From NCBI RefSeq assembly GCF_964204645.1, contig NC_134029.1:8362850-8426849 (forward strand): DNA of 64,000 bases, in the 5' to 3' direction. Position 1 is the stretch's first letter, and every line of letters begins with the position of its first letter. Made by a program: the position numbers and the translations under genes. The notes below the pieces were generated by a model. That model saw only the letters and a list, made by a program, of their open reading frames with translations. It was not told the DNA's origin and made no database searches. Source of the DNA: Tubulanus polymorphus (taxonomy: Eukaryota > Nemertea > Palaeonemertea > Tubulaniformes > Tubulanidae). Below, piece by piece: positions 1 to 13,022 of this stretch.

Positions 1-100
1 GGTCTACTGTCGCAGGGGTTCGTGCCGTGGCTGAGTGTAGCGATGCCATCAGGTTCGAATCCCTGCCATGGGAGGATGACATGACATAAGGATAGATTTT
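1..100 (+). mobile_element. tRNA-derived SINE, family T, cut by the window edge
   Basis: The segment has an A-box-like TGGCTGAGTG at 28-37 and a perfect B box GGTTCGAATCC at 52-62, the internal RNA polymerase III promoter of tRNA-derived SINEs. The same head recurs at 16790-16893 (minus) and 17074-17170 (plus), always followed by CCCTGCC and a GGGAGGATGA-like segment, so it is a dispersed repeat and not a single-copy tRNA gene. The start lies beyond the window. The 3' limit is uncertain because similarity between copies fades after the GGAGGATGA block. Confidence 0.7.
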
Positions 101-330
101 GTACATATGAACGTAACGCAATCCAGTTGGAACAAGTACCGGTAACTACAGTCTAAAGAGGGCAGTTCCTATCATATAGCATAGGGTTTTTTCTCAATCA
201 AAGTACTAATATAGAATTGGAAACTAAAGCGATAAGGCTCGTGTCAGGTGATAATCGGATTACCTCTCTTCGTTTGACATATATATTTTGATTTTGAGGC
301 GGTGGCCTTGATTCCAAGCAATACATAGCA

Positions 331-440
<110 letters not shown>

Positions 441-441
441 A

Positions 442-2196
442 TCAGACTTTATTGAACTCCGGTAAAATCAGAATTACTAATACAACCACTGATAACCGGT
501 ATAGCGATTAGAAGGACCGTTACATATTTACATACTTTGATTTTTTATTCTGGCAAATTCCACAACTGAATTCATTTACGCGTAATTCATCGAGCCGACT
601 ATTGAAGAGATACGCTCGCTGCTGGGTACACGAGTGGGCTGAAAAATCTTCGCTAATAAACTCGAAGAAAATCTAACAAGACTGTAGTTTCCCTCCCGAC
701 TAGATCTCTCGTCCTATTTAGCATATAGAAGACGCGTAAATTTTTCGCATGCGACAAGAAAACAATCACATACATTACAATTATACCGGGTTATTAATGG
801 AAACTAAATGTCACCTTTGAGATAAGCAGGAAGTGTCAGGATTAGTCGATAAATGCGTCTGTCAGTCGGCAAATACTACTAGCGCCATCTACTGAACGCT
901 GATAGAATCAAAATTTACTGTTATTGCCTTTGACTCACCTCCCATCATAGGAGCCTACCGAGATCGCCATCGCCATATTGGTCTTAAATCTTAAGTTGTT
1001 TAAGTAGGCTAGACCTAAACTTAGATCCAAACGATGTAAAGCAGGATAAACAAGACGACAGTTGTTGCCGCCTGTTAAAGGCCTAAATAAGTGACAGTGA
1101 ATCAGTTAGATACATAGAAAATGCTGAACCAATGACATTTCGCGCCTCGGCCGTAGCCCGCATCTACTCGCGACGACGATGACCGAAACGCAATATCCCA
1201 CGCTAATTCTCTAACTAATATTAATCGGTAACAACCTCAATTTCCCGGACGAACCACTCAATTCGCATAGACTCGTGAATAGCGTCGATGACGCAATCGA
1301 TGGCGCAAACGCCATATAAGTACGTCATTAGCGACGACGCGAGGAAAAAAATAGAAACGTCCAACAACTCGCGAACCGCCCCGCGCATCCATAGCTTGCG
1401 ATGTAAACGTCATCGCGGGATTAGCCGCCGTACCTAGAAGCGACGACTTACAAATACATGGATTTGGTTTTTTCTCGGGGACGAACAGCACTCCCGAGAT
1501 TGACTGACGGCTAGTGTCGCAAGGATTGCATTTTGTGATTGATCGCGGCTATGTTGTTTACAAATTTGTTGCATCTCGCGTACAGACACTCCGTAGAGTA
1601 GCGTCAGGCTCCATTCAATGCCTGACCACGCGTAATAAGCTCCATCTCATTTAAATTTCGATGCCGCGGAATCGTAGAGACAACGACATCCGCTTAATGA
1701 CCATTTCCACTTCACTTTGCATACGTTGATATACTTTCCATATTGCACGAAATCTACAGCGCGATGGACACCAGAATAGATGAAAAATACGCATATATTG
1801 TATCAGTTTCATAGACAAGTTGTGACTTTTTATTCCGTTCTATCCACCAACAACTTATCTCGAGATCGAACGCGGTATTCTCCATATGCTGGAATTGCGA
1901 AGGAGTTGCTTTCCTTGTTAGGTGTATGACGTTGTGGCAGCTGAAGAAAATAAGGCTTTCAATTCCCCAAAAATAGAGAAAATCAAGCTTAATTTTGGAG
2001 TAATCTTCTATTTTTCACATAGCTCAATATATTTCAAAGCTATTATCAGCATTGATAGAATATTGACATCCACTCTGGTAGGCAGCGGGTATCTTATAGG
2101 GGGTGGCTGATTTTATGAGGGGCGGATTTAAGAATGAAAGGGTTGGCAGGCCCTCTAAAACCTGTTGTGGAGAACACTGGAACAAACCTATGAAAT
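442..2196. other. No recognisable gene; mixed unique sequence
   Basis: I see no recognisable coding frame, RNA gene or tandem array. The part from about 1140 to 1500 is richer in CpG (many CGACG and CGCG words) than its surroundings. The short frames there carry no family signature. At 2117 a GGGGCGGATTTA word resembles the terminus of family J but is not enough to call an element. Confidence 0.6.
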
Positions 2197-2222
2197 AATG
2201 GTAGTTAGTCAGCACTACCATT
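2197..2222. repeat. Short perfect hairpin
   Basis: AATGGTAGT (2197-2205) and ACTACCATT (2214-2222) form a perfect 9-bp stem with an 8-base loop. It may be the centre of a decayed inverted-repeat element, but no outer TIR can be seen. Confidence 0.6.
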
Positions 2223-2358
2223 CACTGGATCAGATCACCTAAGTCAGCAGGGTGAGTATGACCAATGGTATGACCCATGCCGACATTCCCGGAGCTGGAT
2301 GTAACAAAAAAGGGGGTAAAATTATGAACTGACGGATTTGACAAAATTGCTTCTCGTT

Positions 2359-2470
2359 AGCAGCAATCACACGGAAATGATTTGGAGCTAAAATTTGGCT
2401 CGGGCCTGGTCCGACGTTTTTGGTCCGGCCAAATTTGGCCCGGGCCAAAAATGCTTGTGTGATCACGGCT
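2359..2470 (-). mobile_element. Family A MITE, short internally deleted copy
   Basis: The copy begins AGCAGCAATCACAC and ends GTGTGATCACGGCT, the two family A termini. Between them are the TTTGGCTCGGGCC and CAAATTTGGCCC modules and the GGTCCGACGTTTTTGGT core. At 112 bp it is about a third of the full length near 295-315 bp and lacks the central section with TGCAACTGGTTCCGGAAGTG. No target duplication is seen at its edges. Confidence 0.8.
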
Positions 2471-4687
<2,217 letters not shown>

Positions 4688-4806
4688 GTAATTCGACTGG
4701 ATTGTCCCGCTGGGGATGATGACACAAACCAGTCTAGAGGCAGGAATAGGATACCATTCCAAGACAGGACTATTAGTAAAATCGGTTTGGCCTTATGAGT
4801 AATATC

Positions 4807-4960
4807 AGGGCCGTACCTAGCGGGGGCAAGCGGTCTGGTATTTGCTCTCGGAAATTTTGGAAAAGCGCCCTTTTTGCAACTTCTATTGTCATATCCAATA
4901 GAACTGCCTTTTTTCAGGTCTCTCTGCCCCCTGCAAATTCAAATGCAAGATACGGCCATA
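4807..4960. mobile_element. Candidate short TIR element (family K)
   Basis: A left end GGGCCGTACCTAGCGGGGG and a right end GATACGGCCATA give an inverted GGCCGTA pair about 150 bp apart. The right end abuts a small (TA)n run at 4958-4979. This layout resembles short non-autonomous DNA transposons, but the right TIR is only about 7 bp, so the call is tentative. A related but more diverged copy may lie at 8090-8290. Confidence 0.4.
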
Positions 4961-4979
4961 TATATATATATATATATAT
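4958..4979. repeat. Short (TA)n run
   Basis: About 22 bp of TA dinucleotide at the right edge of the candidate family K element. Confidence 0.9.
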
Positions 4980-5454
4980 TCCACCATTTCTGCTGCTATT
5001 CTGTTTCAGTTATACCTAATTCAACCATGGACTTGTTTGATGTTTCGATTTTGACCTACGCGCATTAAAACTTATCGAATTGTATCTAGATTCTGAGGAG
5101 ACACCAACGACCAAAAGCGTTGACAGCGAGGGCATAAAGACAATGACCGCGATGTCTCTTTCACTCGTGGCACCAGCGAACAGAGAGAATAAACCGGCTC
5201 TTCGAGTTTTTTCATGATTAATGATTCATTAATAGAAAAGAGACCTGTCACAGGAGGGTCATTTATACCGATCAATCATCGGCGATATTCTATATTCATT
5301 ATTAGTTCATTTGATTCTCGCAATGATAAAAACATCGCAGCCGAATTAAGAGCAACAGCGGCCACTGTACCTGACTCGAGATTGAACGGGTCGAGGGGTG
5401 GGGGAGAGCAGAGAGCAGGACCGTGGGGGTTCTAAAATATTCTAAAAACTAGTC
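4980..5454. other. No recognisable gene
   Basis: Unique sequence without a recognisable frame or repeat. There is a short G-rich stretch near 5390-5430. Confidence 0.5.
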
Positions 5455-5460
5455 AGACTG

Positions 5461-5600
5461 TTTGGAACGGACCTGGATCGGTCTTTAAGGTTGGTCTTTA
5501 AATTGGGAATGATCTAAAATGGAGCAGACCATGGACTCTAGTCCATGACTAATGTGGAACAAAGTGGAACCGGCCAAATTTAGGCCCTCTAAACATTGTA
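5461..5600 (+). mobile_element. Family B element, first of an inverted pair
   Basis: Begins near GGAACGGACCTGGATCGGTC and ends TGTAAACGTAGCT. Inside is the near-palindrome CATGGACTCTAGTCCATG. The same sequence in reverse (AAAGACCGATCCAAGTCTGT) occurs at 6195-6310, so the two copies face each other about 600 bp apart. A similar ACCATGGAC hairpin near 19720 may be a third remnant. This is probably a decayed MITE family; its class is unknown. Confidence 0.5.
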
Positions 5601-6194
5601 GTGTAAACGTAGCTTTAGTTTAGCTCAATGATACATCAAAGGAAATATCAAGCAGAAAAGTTACATTTACAGCTATTACAACGCAATACATGTATACTAA
5701 ATGTGTTCATCTATATTACTTAAGACATTCATTGTATCAACGGAAATCACTCAGAGACCATATCATTATCTGAAATTTTCCAAAATTGTCGTCTGGGTGC
5801 CCCAGACCTCCTTGGAGTAGAGAGGTAGAGAAGGATTCTTCAAAGCTTACTATCGAAACTTGCTGAACTTGGAGCAGTTCACGCGGCATACCCATGATAA
5901 ACCCGATAAGAGCTATACGGAAACAAGGTGTAACTTACAGATAAAACACTCATACCATGTAGGCTGACGTTTAGCTGAAGTTACTACAATTTGTTGATTT
6001 GATACGTCAGACATTAAAGAGAAGAAACAAGCTCATATCAAATTGCTGTTGCTCTCTGTATATGGTCGGGTAAAGATCATCATATGTACATACGTATTAG
6101 ACATAGCTTCATCTCTCCATGCACTGATGGATTTGTGGTTTTGTATTAGAAATGTGTCTAAAACTGCAGTGAAATATATAGACAGTATAGACCC
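5601..6194. other. No recognisable gene between the family B copies
   Basis: AT-rich sequence without recognisable coding potential. Both strands carry short frames near 6033-6270, which overlap each other and the family B copy, so I treat them as chance frames. Confidence 0.5.
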
Positions 6195-6310
6195 AGCGTT
6201 CACACTAGCGGAAGAAGCCGTTCCAAATTGGTCCATTCCATTTTATACGTTCCTATTTGGACCGACCTAAAAGACCGATCCAAGTCTGTACCGAATTTTG
6301 GAATGGACAA
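6195..6310 (-). mobile_element. Family B element, second of an inverted pair
   Basis: Begins AGCGTTCACACTAGCGG, the reverse counterpart of the right end of the copy at 5461-5600, and ends in AAAGACCGATCCAAGTCTGT. Divergence is substantial, so boundaries are approximate. Confidence 0.5.
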
Positions 6311-6689
6311 AATCTGAGATTGTGGACAGAGACTAGCTCCACATCCGTTCTGAATCATATTCTGCAGTATGAATTTAATTGTAATAAACTGGTCACCAAT
6401 TCCTCATCAAGCTGATTAATATAGTTTTCAGATATTCAATTTCTATACCGGCCATGTACAAGGACCCGTTAGGAACGGTCTATCTAGTGATACTATGACT
6501 GCAGCTTATCTTTTTTATAAAAGGTGTGATAAATACGACACTTAACTACACTCGAATAGCGGGTAAAGTAGGGCCTCATCTGTTCCGATACATGACGACC
6601 GTGTAAATGATTAAGAAACACGTATTTAAGTAACATCTACAGAAAGAGAATGAAACAGTGGACAAAGCGAAGCACGGGTAACTCGTAAT

Positions 6690-6960
6690 TCGCGATCGGA
6701 TTCGAGTTCTTTGTTCGCGCGGCGCGCGGGGCCCGGTCGACGGCGGCCGGCGATCGAGAGAAAGCGCATCGCTTTATCCGACGTCACGTGTCGCGCCGAC
6801 GCGGAGTCACCACCGGAGCCGGGGATCGTCGTCGAACGAGATAACAGCCGTCGTTTGCGCCGAACAAAGAGCCGAAATTGTTTTTTCGAAAAAGAGACTT
6901 CAAGGCAGATGGCAAACCTGCTCTCTCGCCGAATGACGCCGTAATTACAACGTTCTTTGT
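6690..6960. promoter_or_regulatory. CpG-dense patch with CRE/E-box-like words (candidate)
   Basis: This is one of the most CpG-dense blocks in the window (GCGCGGCGCGCGGGGCCCGG near 6718). It contains ACGTCACGTG at 6781-6790, a CRE half-site fused to a CACGTG E-box. A 77-codon frame rich in arginine crosses it but has no recognisable domain. The block may be an unmethylated regulatory element or a first exon. The sequence alone does not decide, and confidence in any function is low. Confidence 0.3.
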
Positions 6961-7314
6961 TCGCCGTGAATTATGAGTAATTTTTTATTGGCCTACGAGT
7001 GACAAACGAATTTCCTTCCTTATCGGGGCAACGCGCGCAATAATTATGAATCATAAGTGGTTTTTCGGCTTTGTTACTAATATTCGCGATTCGTATCATC
7101 GACGATCAGGAATCATTTCAACCACGATACGATCTAAATCCACTGCTGACGACGATTTCTTATGATGAAAATAATCGTCAAGATATCGTCGTAATAACGT
7201 CGATTTTTATCGTTCTAGTCCTTTGTATACAGGACGATTTTGCAAGTCTAAATCGTAAGCCACAATGTGGCACCACAAGTGTCATTACATACACTTATAC
7301 TCGCTTTTCATTAT

Positions 7315-7530
7315 AATCATTACTATTATCATTATCATTACATTATTTCTATTATCGTTATCACTAATTATTATCATAATCATCATTATTATTATTACTA
7401 TTACTACTACTGCTATCATTACTTTATAACTACAATTATTACTATTATTATTACTTTCTATTTATTATTATTTATCATTATTATTTATTATTATCTTTAT
7501 CATTATCATCATTTAGTTTATTTCATTTCT
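7315..7530. repeat. Degenerate ATT/ATC trinucleotide-like low-complexity tract
   Basis: About 215 bp built of ATTATC, ATTACT and ATTATT words, with almost no G on the plus strand. The 101-codon frame across it translates to runs of Tyr and His and is an artefact. Confidence 0.9.
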
Positions 7531-8089
7531 AAAAAGTACGATACCAAAATTTCAGTCATCACTATTACATAAAAGTTATATAAAGTCATTGTAAAGCGTA
7601 GTAAAGAAAAAGGACGAAAATGCCCTGGCGGAATGAGAATTGGACGGGTAGTTGATCAAGAAATGGACGGAAAGATGATAACAAGTAAGAATAGCTATTG
7701 GTACGATCCTAGTATATGCCTCTTCAAATTCAGCTTGAATATATCAATGGCTGTAGAGCGCACACTTTTTAGGCGATTGCAAATTAAATCATCTTCCGAT
7801 ATCCTGTGCATGCTTGATATTGACCACTCATGTTGTCGGCGACTTTTTGTCAGCAGATAACGGTCATCGGTGACGTCTGACGACTTCCAGCCGGTTCTCT
7901 TCGTCGCGACAAAAATCGGCAAGAAAACGTCATATGTGCGGCCGGCCTCTCTGGTCACTCTGAAAGCTAGAAATCGAACTGGCATTGGCGGTGTTCACGC
8001 AAGGATTTCAGTAAGGTAATGAGTGTTAGCGGTTGAATATTTTTCACGGCTCATTCGGAATGGTGCTAAAATACCGGGTTTTTTAGCAG
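7531..8089. other. No recognisable gene
   Basis: Overlapping frames of 75 and 96 codons on opposite strands near 7633-7985 have no recognisable motif. No repeat is seen. Confidence 0.5.
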
Positions 8090-8292
8090 GCCCGTGCCAG
8101 GCTTTTTGAGGGTACCTAAATCAAGCATTTGAGAATGGATAGTTTTCAATTTCAATTGAAAAACGTGAAAATTTTATCTATATTTCGAAAAAGCTTGACC
8201 CAATTGTTGACACTGACTCTTTGAAGGACACTTTTGGGGGGAAAATTTTGGAGGGTTCATTCGCTACCCTCGAATCCCCCCTCGGTACGGAC
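8090..8292. mobile_element. Candidate short TIR element (family K-like)
   Basis: A left part CAGGCCCGTGCCAGGC and a right part CCCCTCGGTACGGACTTG form a loose inverted pair around about 200 bp of AT-rich sequence with a GGGGGGAAAATTTTGG stretch. The layout matches the family K candidate at 4807. The similarity is weak. Confidence 0.3.
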
Positions 8293-9099
8293 TTGAAAGC
8301 GATGGCAGCTGATCAGCAAAACGTGATGAAAACAATGAAATGATGTCGAAATTGCGTCACAAATTTCACATGAATTATGCAGCAACTAAACGTTTTTTTA
8401 ACAGAACTGTTATAAGATCTATCTTATAATTTATAATCCCACGGGACGGATGTCGTATCGCGTACTTAAGGCATGCACTGATGGATCCTTTCGTTGAGAA
8501 GAAACTTTTGAAATGATGACAAGTCGAAGGAACCGACAAATCTGGTTTAAAAATGTCAGTCACTCATTAAGTGAATCATTTGCAAAAGACAAAGCCTTTC
8601 GAATATTTACATTTATCGAGATCAGAATAAACAACAAACTTGATTCGACACGCAGGGCATGTGCGCCAGAGCACTGGGTGTTGCAATGAAATATTCTCCA
8701 GTTTTATAAAGCTTATTGAAAATATTTGTAAACTCCTCCGCAACGGCGAGATAAGAGTGCTCAACTGCCGCAGACTCCTTGTCAGAATTGTCCGTGAAGT
8801 ATCGAATTCGAATAACGTGACAGCAAGTAATGATGTTTGTCTTGAAATTAGTCAGGAAATTGTTTCTATTTTTTATTTGTACTGACGCATTACAGCGTGC
8901 TGCTGCTGCGCCGTAAGAAGCGAGTGACCAATAGCATTTTTGAATATAAAGGAGACTCCGCGAAATCATGATTTAGAATCATAATCGTATGCAATTTTTT
9001 AGACCTTGAAATGGGTAGAAGCCTTTATTGAGCCATTCTAGAGGCAGGAATAGAATACATGTAATACATATAATAATATACAATAACATATCCCTATAA
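8293..9099. other. No recognisable gene
   Basis: Short overlapping frames on both strands between 8375 and 8969, none with a recognisable domain. No tandem or inverted repeat noticed. Confidence 0.5.
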
Positions 9100-9109
9100 A
9101 TCAGCACCG

Positions 9110-9336
9110 TTAACAAGGGCAAACGAAGAATCCCACAATCAGAGAATCCCACAATAATAACAAACAAGTTTCCTTGAGTATAGTTTATTCGATGTTTTGA
9201 CTATGTCATGATAGTCTTCATCAGTTCTGCTGATGAAGAATATAGTCGAAACGTCGAACAAACTAAACTAAACTCAAGGAAACATTTTCGGACTTGAGAT
9301 TTTTTTCGTTAATATTGTGGAATTCTCTATAGATTA
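9110..9336. mobile_element. Inverted pair of Penelope-like terminal repeats with hammerhead-like cores
   Basis: Two copies of one terminal repeat face each other. The plus copy runs from the centre near 9226 to about 9336, through GTCGAAACGTCGAA and GGAAACATTTTCGGACTTGA. The minus copy runs back to about 9120. On the minus strand CTGATGA (plus positions 9218-9224) is followed by a perfect 6-bp stem GACTAT/ATAGTC (9211-9216 with 9199-9204) and then AAAACATC (9191-9198). On the plus strand CTGATGA (9230-9236) and GAAACGTC (9248-9255) are present but the 5' arm of the stem is lost. Two more copies lie in tandem at 53270-53546. Hammerhead-type ribozyme motifs are known from Penelope-like element terminal repeats; no reverse transcriptase is visible here. 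Confidence 0.6.
9191..9224 (-). ncRNA. Hammerhead-ribozyme-like core
   Basis: Read on the minus strand the order is CTGATGA, one A, stem GACTAT, loop CATGAC, stem ATAGTC, then AAAACATC. This follows the hammerhead order CUGANGA, stem II, GAAA. Departures are an extra base before stem II, A in place of the G of GAAA, and almost no room for stem III. Cleavage activity is doubtful. Confidence 0.35.
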
Positions 9337-9596
9337 GTAATTAGATGAGAGAGACTATAGTTTGAGTGACCGCTAGTTAACAAATTAATTAAGGAAGCCA
9401 TCTCTTAACGACGGGAATCGCGACGACACAAACACTTTTGTTCTAGAGACAGAAGAGAACAATGCTCCAGCGACGGGAGTTGGAATTCGAGAGAACAACA
9501 CAAGACAGGTGTCGCCACATGATGGTAGTTTCTGACACTGACTTTTACCCATTTTTCGGGTTCATGCTTTACGGAAAGCCCTTTTAAAACTGGAGA
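9337..9596 (+). repeat. 260-bp dispersed repeat, copy 1 (family C)
   Basis: The segment from GTAATTAGATGAGAGAGACT to CTTTTAAAACTGGAGA is repeated without any mismatch I can find at 10614-10873, in the same orientation. It starts directly where the Penelope-like repeat ends. It has no TG...CA ends, no TIR and no recognisable coding frame. The perfect identity contrasts with the heavy decay of the other repeats in the window. Confidence 0.95.
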
Positions 9597-10613
9597 TGTC
9601 CAAAACCTCCCCTAAGCCCCCTCTACGTATTAATACCGCCTTTGGGCAACCCACATATCCAATAGTTAAGGCTTATGGCTTATTGCTATCTATCAGCGCG
9701 CCAGGCTTTTTCAGTGAGAAATTAAAAGCCCGTTGATCTACTTTTTTTCGGCAACGTGGACGTTAAATATATGGCCATTACGCAAGCGAAATGCGGGCAA
9801 AGATTAACCGGATTATTCATACGATCGCGATTCGACGTAGGCGTCGACGAGGGACCGACGTTACCGCCGGCGGGGGACACTCTGCCATCAGAAACATTTA
9901 CGGACATAAAATACGCACGACGTCGGACACGCCGAACGGACCGGGTGCGATCGACTGATGAAACGCTGCTGCATAGTGGATTAACGAAATTAACGGAAAG
10001 TTATTGGCCGAGTACGTCAGCGCGACAGAGTCGCCGGGGAGCCGATCATTGCGCGAATAATGGCTGCACAGAAACCATCCGACCAAATGAGCCTCTCGCC
10101 CGACTAATAATATCGGGGTCGCTCTTCGACGCATGCGCATCGTCGTCGTTCAAGCCGACCTCGTGAGTACTGACTGTGTTAATCTACGCGGTGATATTCA
10201 TGTCATCGTCAAACTTTCCCTCGGTCGTAATCATCGTCATTGTCAGTCGAGGGCGAAATTCGATTTGGCGTCATCTCCGTTGCACCCTATTCGAACCGAC
10301 AAAGGTGCTAGCGGGGTCGTCATCGCTATGTGAAGACTACAATAGATGCTCGCGATGGCGGGGACGATGATGTACTCATATCTAAGCACATTGTCATCAA
10401 CACTGGGAGTATTGAGCAATAGCCAAATCAGTGTTCTCATTAATCAGTCGCTAATTAATAGCTATCAACAGGTAAACAAGACCCATTCACATAATGAAGA
10501 TACTTCATATACATCTACTGGTACATACATATATATACAGAGTCCTTAGACTGAAGGTCCTGATAACTGATCAATGTACATCAATATATCGAATCGATGT
10601 TCATGCGTGTCTG
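9597..10613. other. Segment between the two identical repeats; CpG-rich part
   Basis: The 1017 bp between the two identical 260-bp copies contain a CpG-rich block at about 9750-10340, rich in CGACG/CGTCG. Overlapping frames of 136 and 80 codons run in opposite directions there, with no recognisable family. I see no primer-binding site after copy 1 and no polypurine tract before copy 2, so this is not supported as the interior of an LTR element. Confidence 0.55.
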
Positions 10614-10873
10614 GTAATTAGATGAGAGAGACTATAGTTTGAGTGACCGCTAGTTAACAAATTAATTAAGGAAGCCATCTCTTAACGACGGGAATCGCGA
10701 CGACACAAACACTTTTGTTCTAGAGACAGAAGAGAACAATGCTCCAGCGACGGGAGTTGGAATTCGAGAGAACAACACAAGACAGGTGTCGCCACATGAT
10801 GGTAGTTTCTGACACTGACTTTTACCCATTTTTCGGGTTCATGCTTTACGGAAAGCCCTTTTAAAACTGGAGA
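10614..10873 (+). repeat. 260-bp dispersed repeat, copy 2 (family C)
   Basis: Identical to 9337-9596 over the full 260 bp by eye. The flanks differ on both sides: GTGTCTG before and GTCCCCAGC after. The upstream Penelope-like segment of copy 1 is not repeated here, so the duplicated unit is the 260 bp alone. Confidence 0.95.
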
Positions 10874-11117
10874 GTCCCCAGCACTGTATACTTTTGCATT
10901 ATATATTCACTGTAAGTCAGATTTGGAGATATGAACACGAGTATATCCCCCAGATATCCATAAAATGATCCTCATAATCAGGTCAGTCAACAACACTGCT
11001 TTTTCGTACTGAAAAATCTACTTTAAGATAGCGTTGAAATCAATTCAGCTACAGACACAAGTGCATTATTTTAGCCAGTCAGCTATCTTAGATAAAAATG
11101 ACCTAAATTTGTCTACT

Positions 11118-11226
11118 GGATCCAGTTCCACAATTGTGAGTTAAAATCTAACTCAGAGTTAATTCATCGCGAATGAACTAATTTTAACTCAGAGTTAACT
11201 GTAACTCACAACTGTTGAACTGGACC
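11118..11226. mobile_element. Family D near-palindromic MITE
   Basis: The left arm GGATCCAGTTCCACAATTGTG and the right arm (reverse) GGGTCCAGTTCAACAGTTGTG are inverted copies. The palindromic word TAACTCAGAGTTAA occurs once in each arm, so nearly the whole 109 bp can fold on itself around a centre near 11168. Two other copies lie at 43074-43196 and 52781-52890. No transposase is encoded. Confidence 0.75.
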
Positions 11227-11228
11227 CT

Positions 11229-11785
11229 GCTATATAATGTCATTTAACATTCTCATGTGAAAGATCAACGCTGTACATGAAAGAAATTTCCAGTTGTAGG
11301 CCAAAATGTACGAATCAAAGATGGCTACCAGTCAGTCATTTTGGATGGCATAATGACCTAGATTCATCTGGTGATACATAATGTCATCAAATATCCTCTT
11401 GTGAAATATCAATGCTCTATATGTAAGAAATTTCCTAGTTATATGCCGAAATGTATTTTTTGGAATCAAAGAAGGCTGCCAGTCAGCCATCTTGGATGGT
11501 ATCATAACATGGATTCATTCACTCATATATCTAATGTCATCTCATGTGAAATATCAATCAATGCTGGACATGAAAGAAATTTCCAGTTTTTTTGGAATCA
11601 AAGATGGCTTCCAGTCAGTCATCTTGGATGCCATAATGAGTTAGATGATATAAAATGCACCTAACATTTTCATGTGGAATATCAATGCTCTGATCAAGTT
11701 ATAAGCCAAAATTAACACTTTTGGTACTTTAAGATGGACACCAGTCGGCCATTTTGGATGGCATTATAACCCAGATTTCACGTGC
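11229..11785 (+). repeat. Family G tandem repeat, about four units of 120-155 bp
   Basis: Each unit runs through AATGTCAT...CTCATGTGAAATATCAATGCT, GAAAGAAATTTCCAGTT, and GGAATCAAAGATGGC(T)NCCAGTCAGTCAT followed by TTGGATGGCATAATGACC. Units are diverged by substitutions and small deletions. One more diverged copy sits alone at 27805-27975, so the unit is also dispersed. The 97-codon frame at 11371-11664 is only the repeat read in frame. Confidence 0.8.
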
Positions 11786-13022
11786 AACTGAATACAATAA
11801 TATACACTATACCTTGTGGACATGATTAGTGACAGATATTCATATAATTAGAGACGGATAGTCTTTACAAAACTAACAGAGGCGGATCTAGGGACAAGAT
11901 CTGATTTTTTAGTGCAAATTGAAAGGAAAAATCCCCTATAAGCGCCCTGGCAACACCCATAAAAATCATTGGTTTGGCAAGAAAAGCAAAAATAATATCA
12001 GCACAAGTTTGAAAGAAATTTCAGGGGAAGTAATAAATTTCATTCAACTCGGTTGAGAAAAATGTTTGCCTTACAAACTATACAAAATTTCTAGACTGAA
12101 AACTTGTTGCGATAACTCGTGTCAATGCCCGCAAATCAGTCCCTTGGCTCCCCAGTGTTACCTTGATGCATCTCCTATAGTTCGACGCGCGGTCAAATCC
12201 GGCGCGGCGAATAATTAACAAAACTGTAATGAGAAATTGTGATGAGAATTGAGTTTAGCTCGGCGAATATGACCAGTGTCTCGCGCTGGTTTAATTCAAT
12301 AACCGATATGCAGCTCATTAGGGGCCATTGTAAGTTCGTAATCTCATCACCTGAACCCTAGCAAGTCACCGAGATGAGCTCGCTATAATGCGCGACGATG
12401 CTATAGATCATTGTTACGTCGTCGTCGGGCGATCTCGGATACCAGCGCTAAATGATTACTTCTTGTATCATAGACGAAATAAAGAGAATGTAGCCAGCGA
12501 TCATAATGAGGAACGAACTCGCGCCGCGGCGAAATTAGAATTATCGACGCGATGACGAAAAATCAATCGATGGTTGCCGCTGAAATACATCGATAACACA
12601 GCGTCCCTTAACACCACACCTATATTCTCAGATTCCAATCCAAGTGGGACAAGGATTTCAGCATAGAAATATGATTATGTATAAAATAGCTCTCTGAGAA
12701 TTGAGTTACAACAATTATAATAATGATAATGATAATAAAAATAATGATTATTGCTTTTCCATATAAAAGCATGCTCAAAGCACTTATTTCTCTAATGCAT
12801 GCCGTGAAAATAGCCAAGATTCTAAGTCTTTTAAAACTGTCCAGGGATGGAGACATTCTGACTGGTGTCGGTAAGCTGTACCCTAGTTACAGTATGTCAC
12901 ATGAATTTAGGAAAGAATTCGTAGCAATGAGTTTTTAACAATAAGAACTTAGGTTATGCATGTGTAGTATGTATTGTTCATATGTATCATATATAAAAAG
13001 ACCGTTAAGGTGACTTTTAACA
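11786..13022. other. No recognisable gene; partial family J end and small ATA/ATG microsatellite
   Basis: A GAGGCGGATCTAGGGAC word at about 11879 matches the family J terminus, without a clear partner. Around 12180-12570 the sequence is CpG-rich. At 12716-12752 there is a short ATAATG-type microsatellite. No coding frame is recognisable. Confidence 0.5.

Noticed and set aside
1-75. Possible tRNA gene
   Set aside because: A and B boxes are present, but the same head recurs twice in the window followed by a common non-tRNA segment, and no matching acceptor stem is seen. It is a SINE head.
9756-10166. 136-codon open frame
   Set aside because: It lies in a CGA-rich block with an 80-codon frame on the other strand and has no recognisable domain.
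9337-10873. LTR retrotransposon with 260-bp LTRs
   Set aside because: There are no TG...CA ends, no primer-binding site, no polypurine tract, no target duplication, and the interior has no gag or pol.
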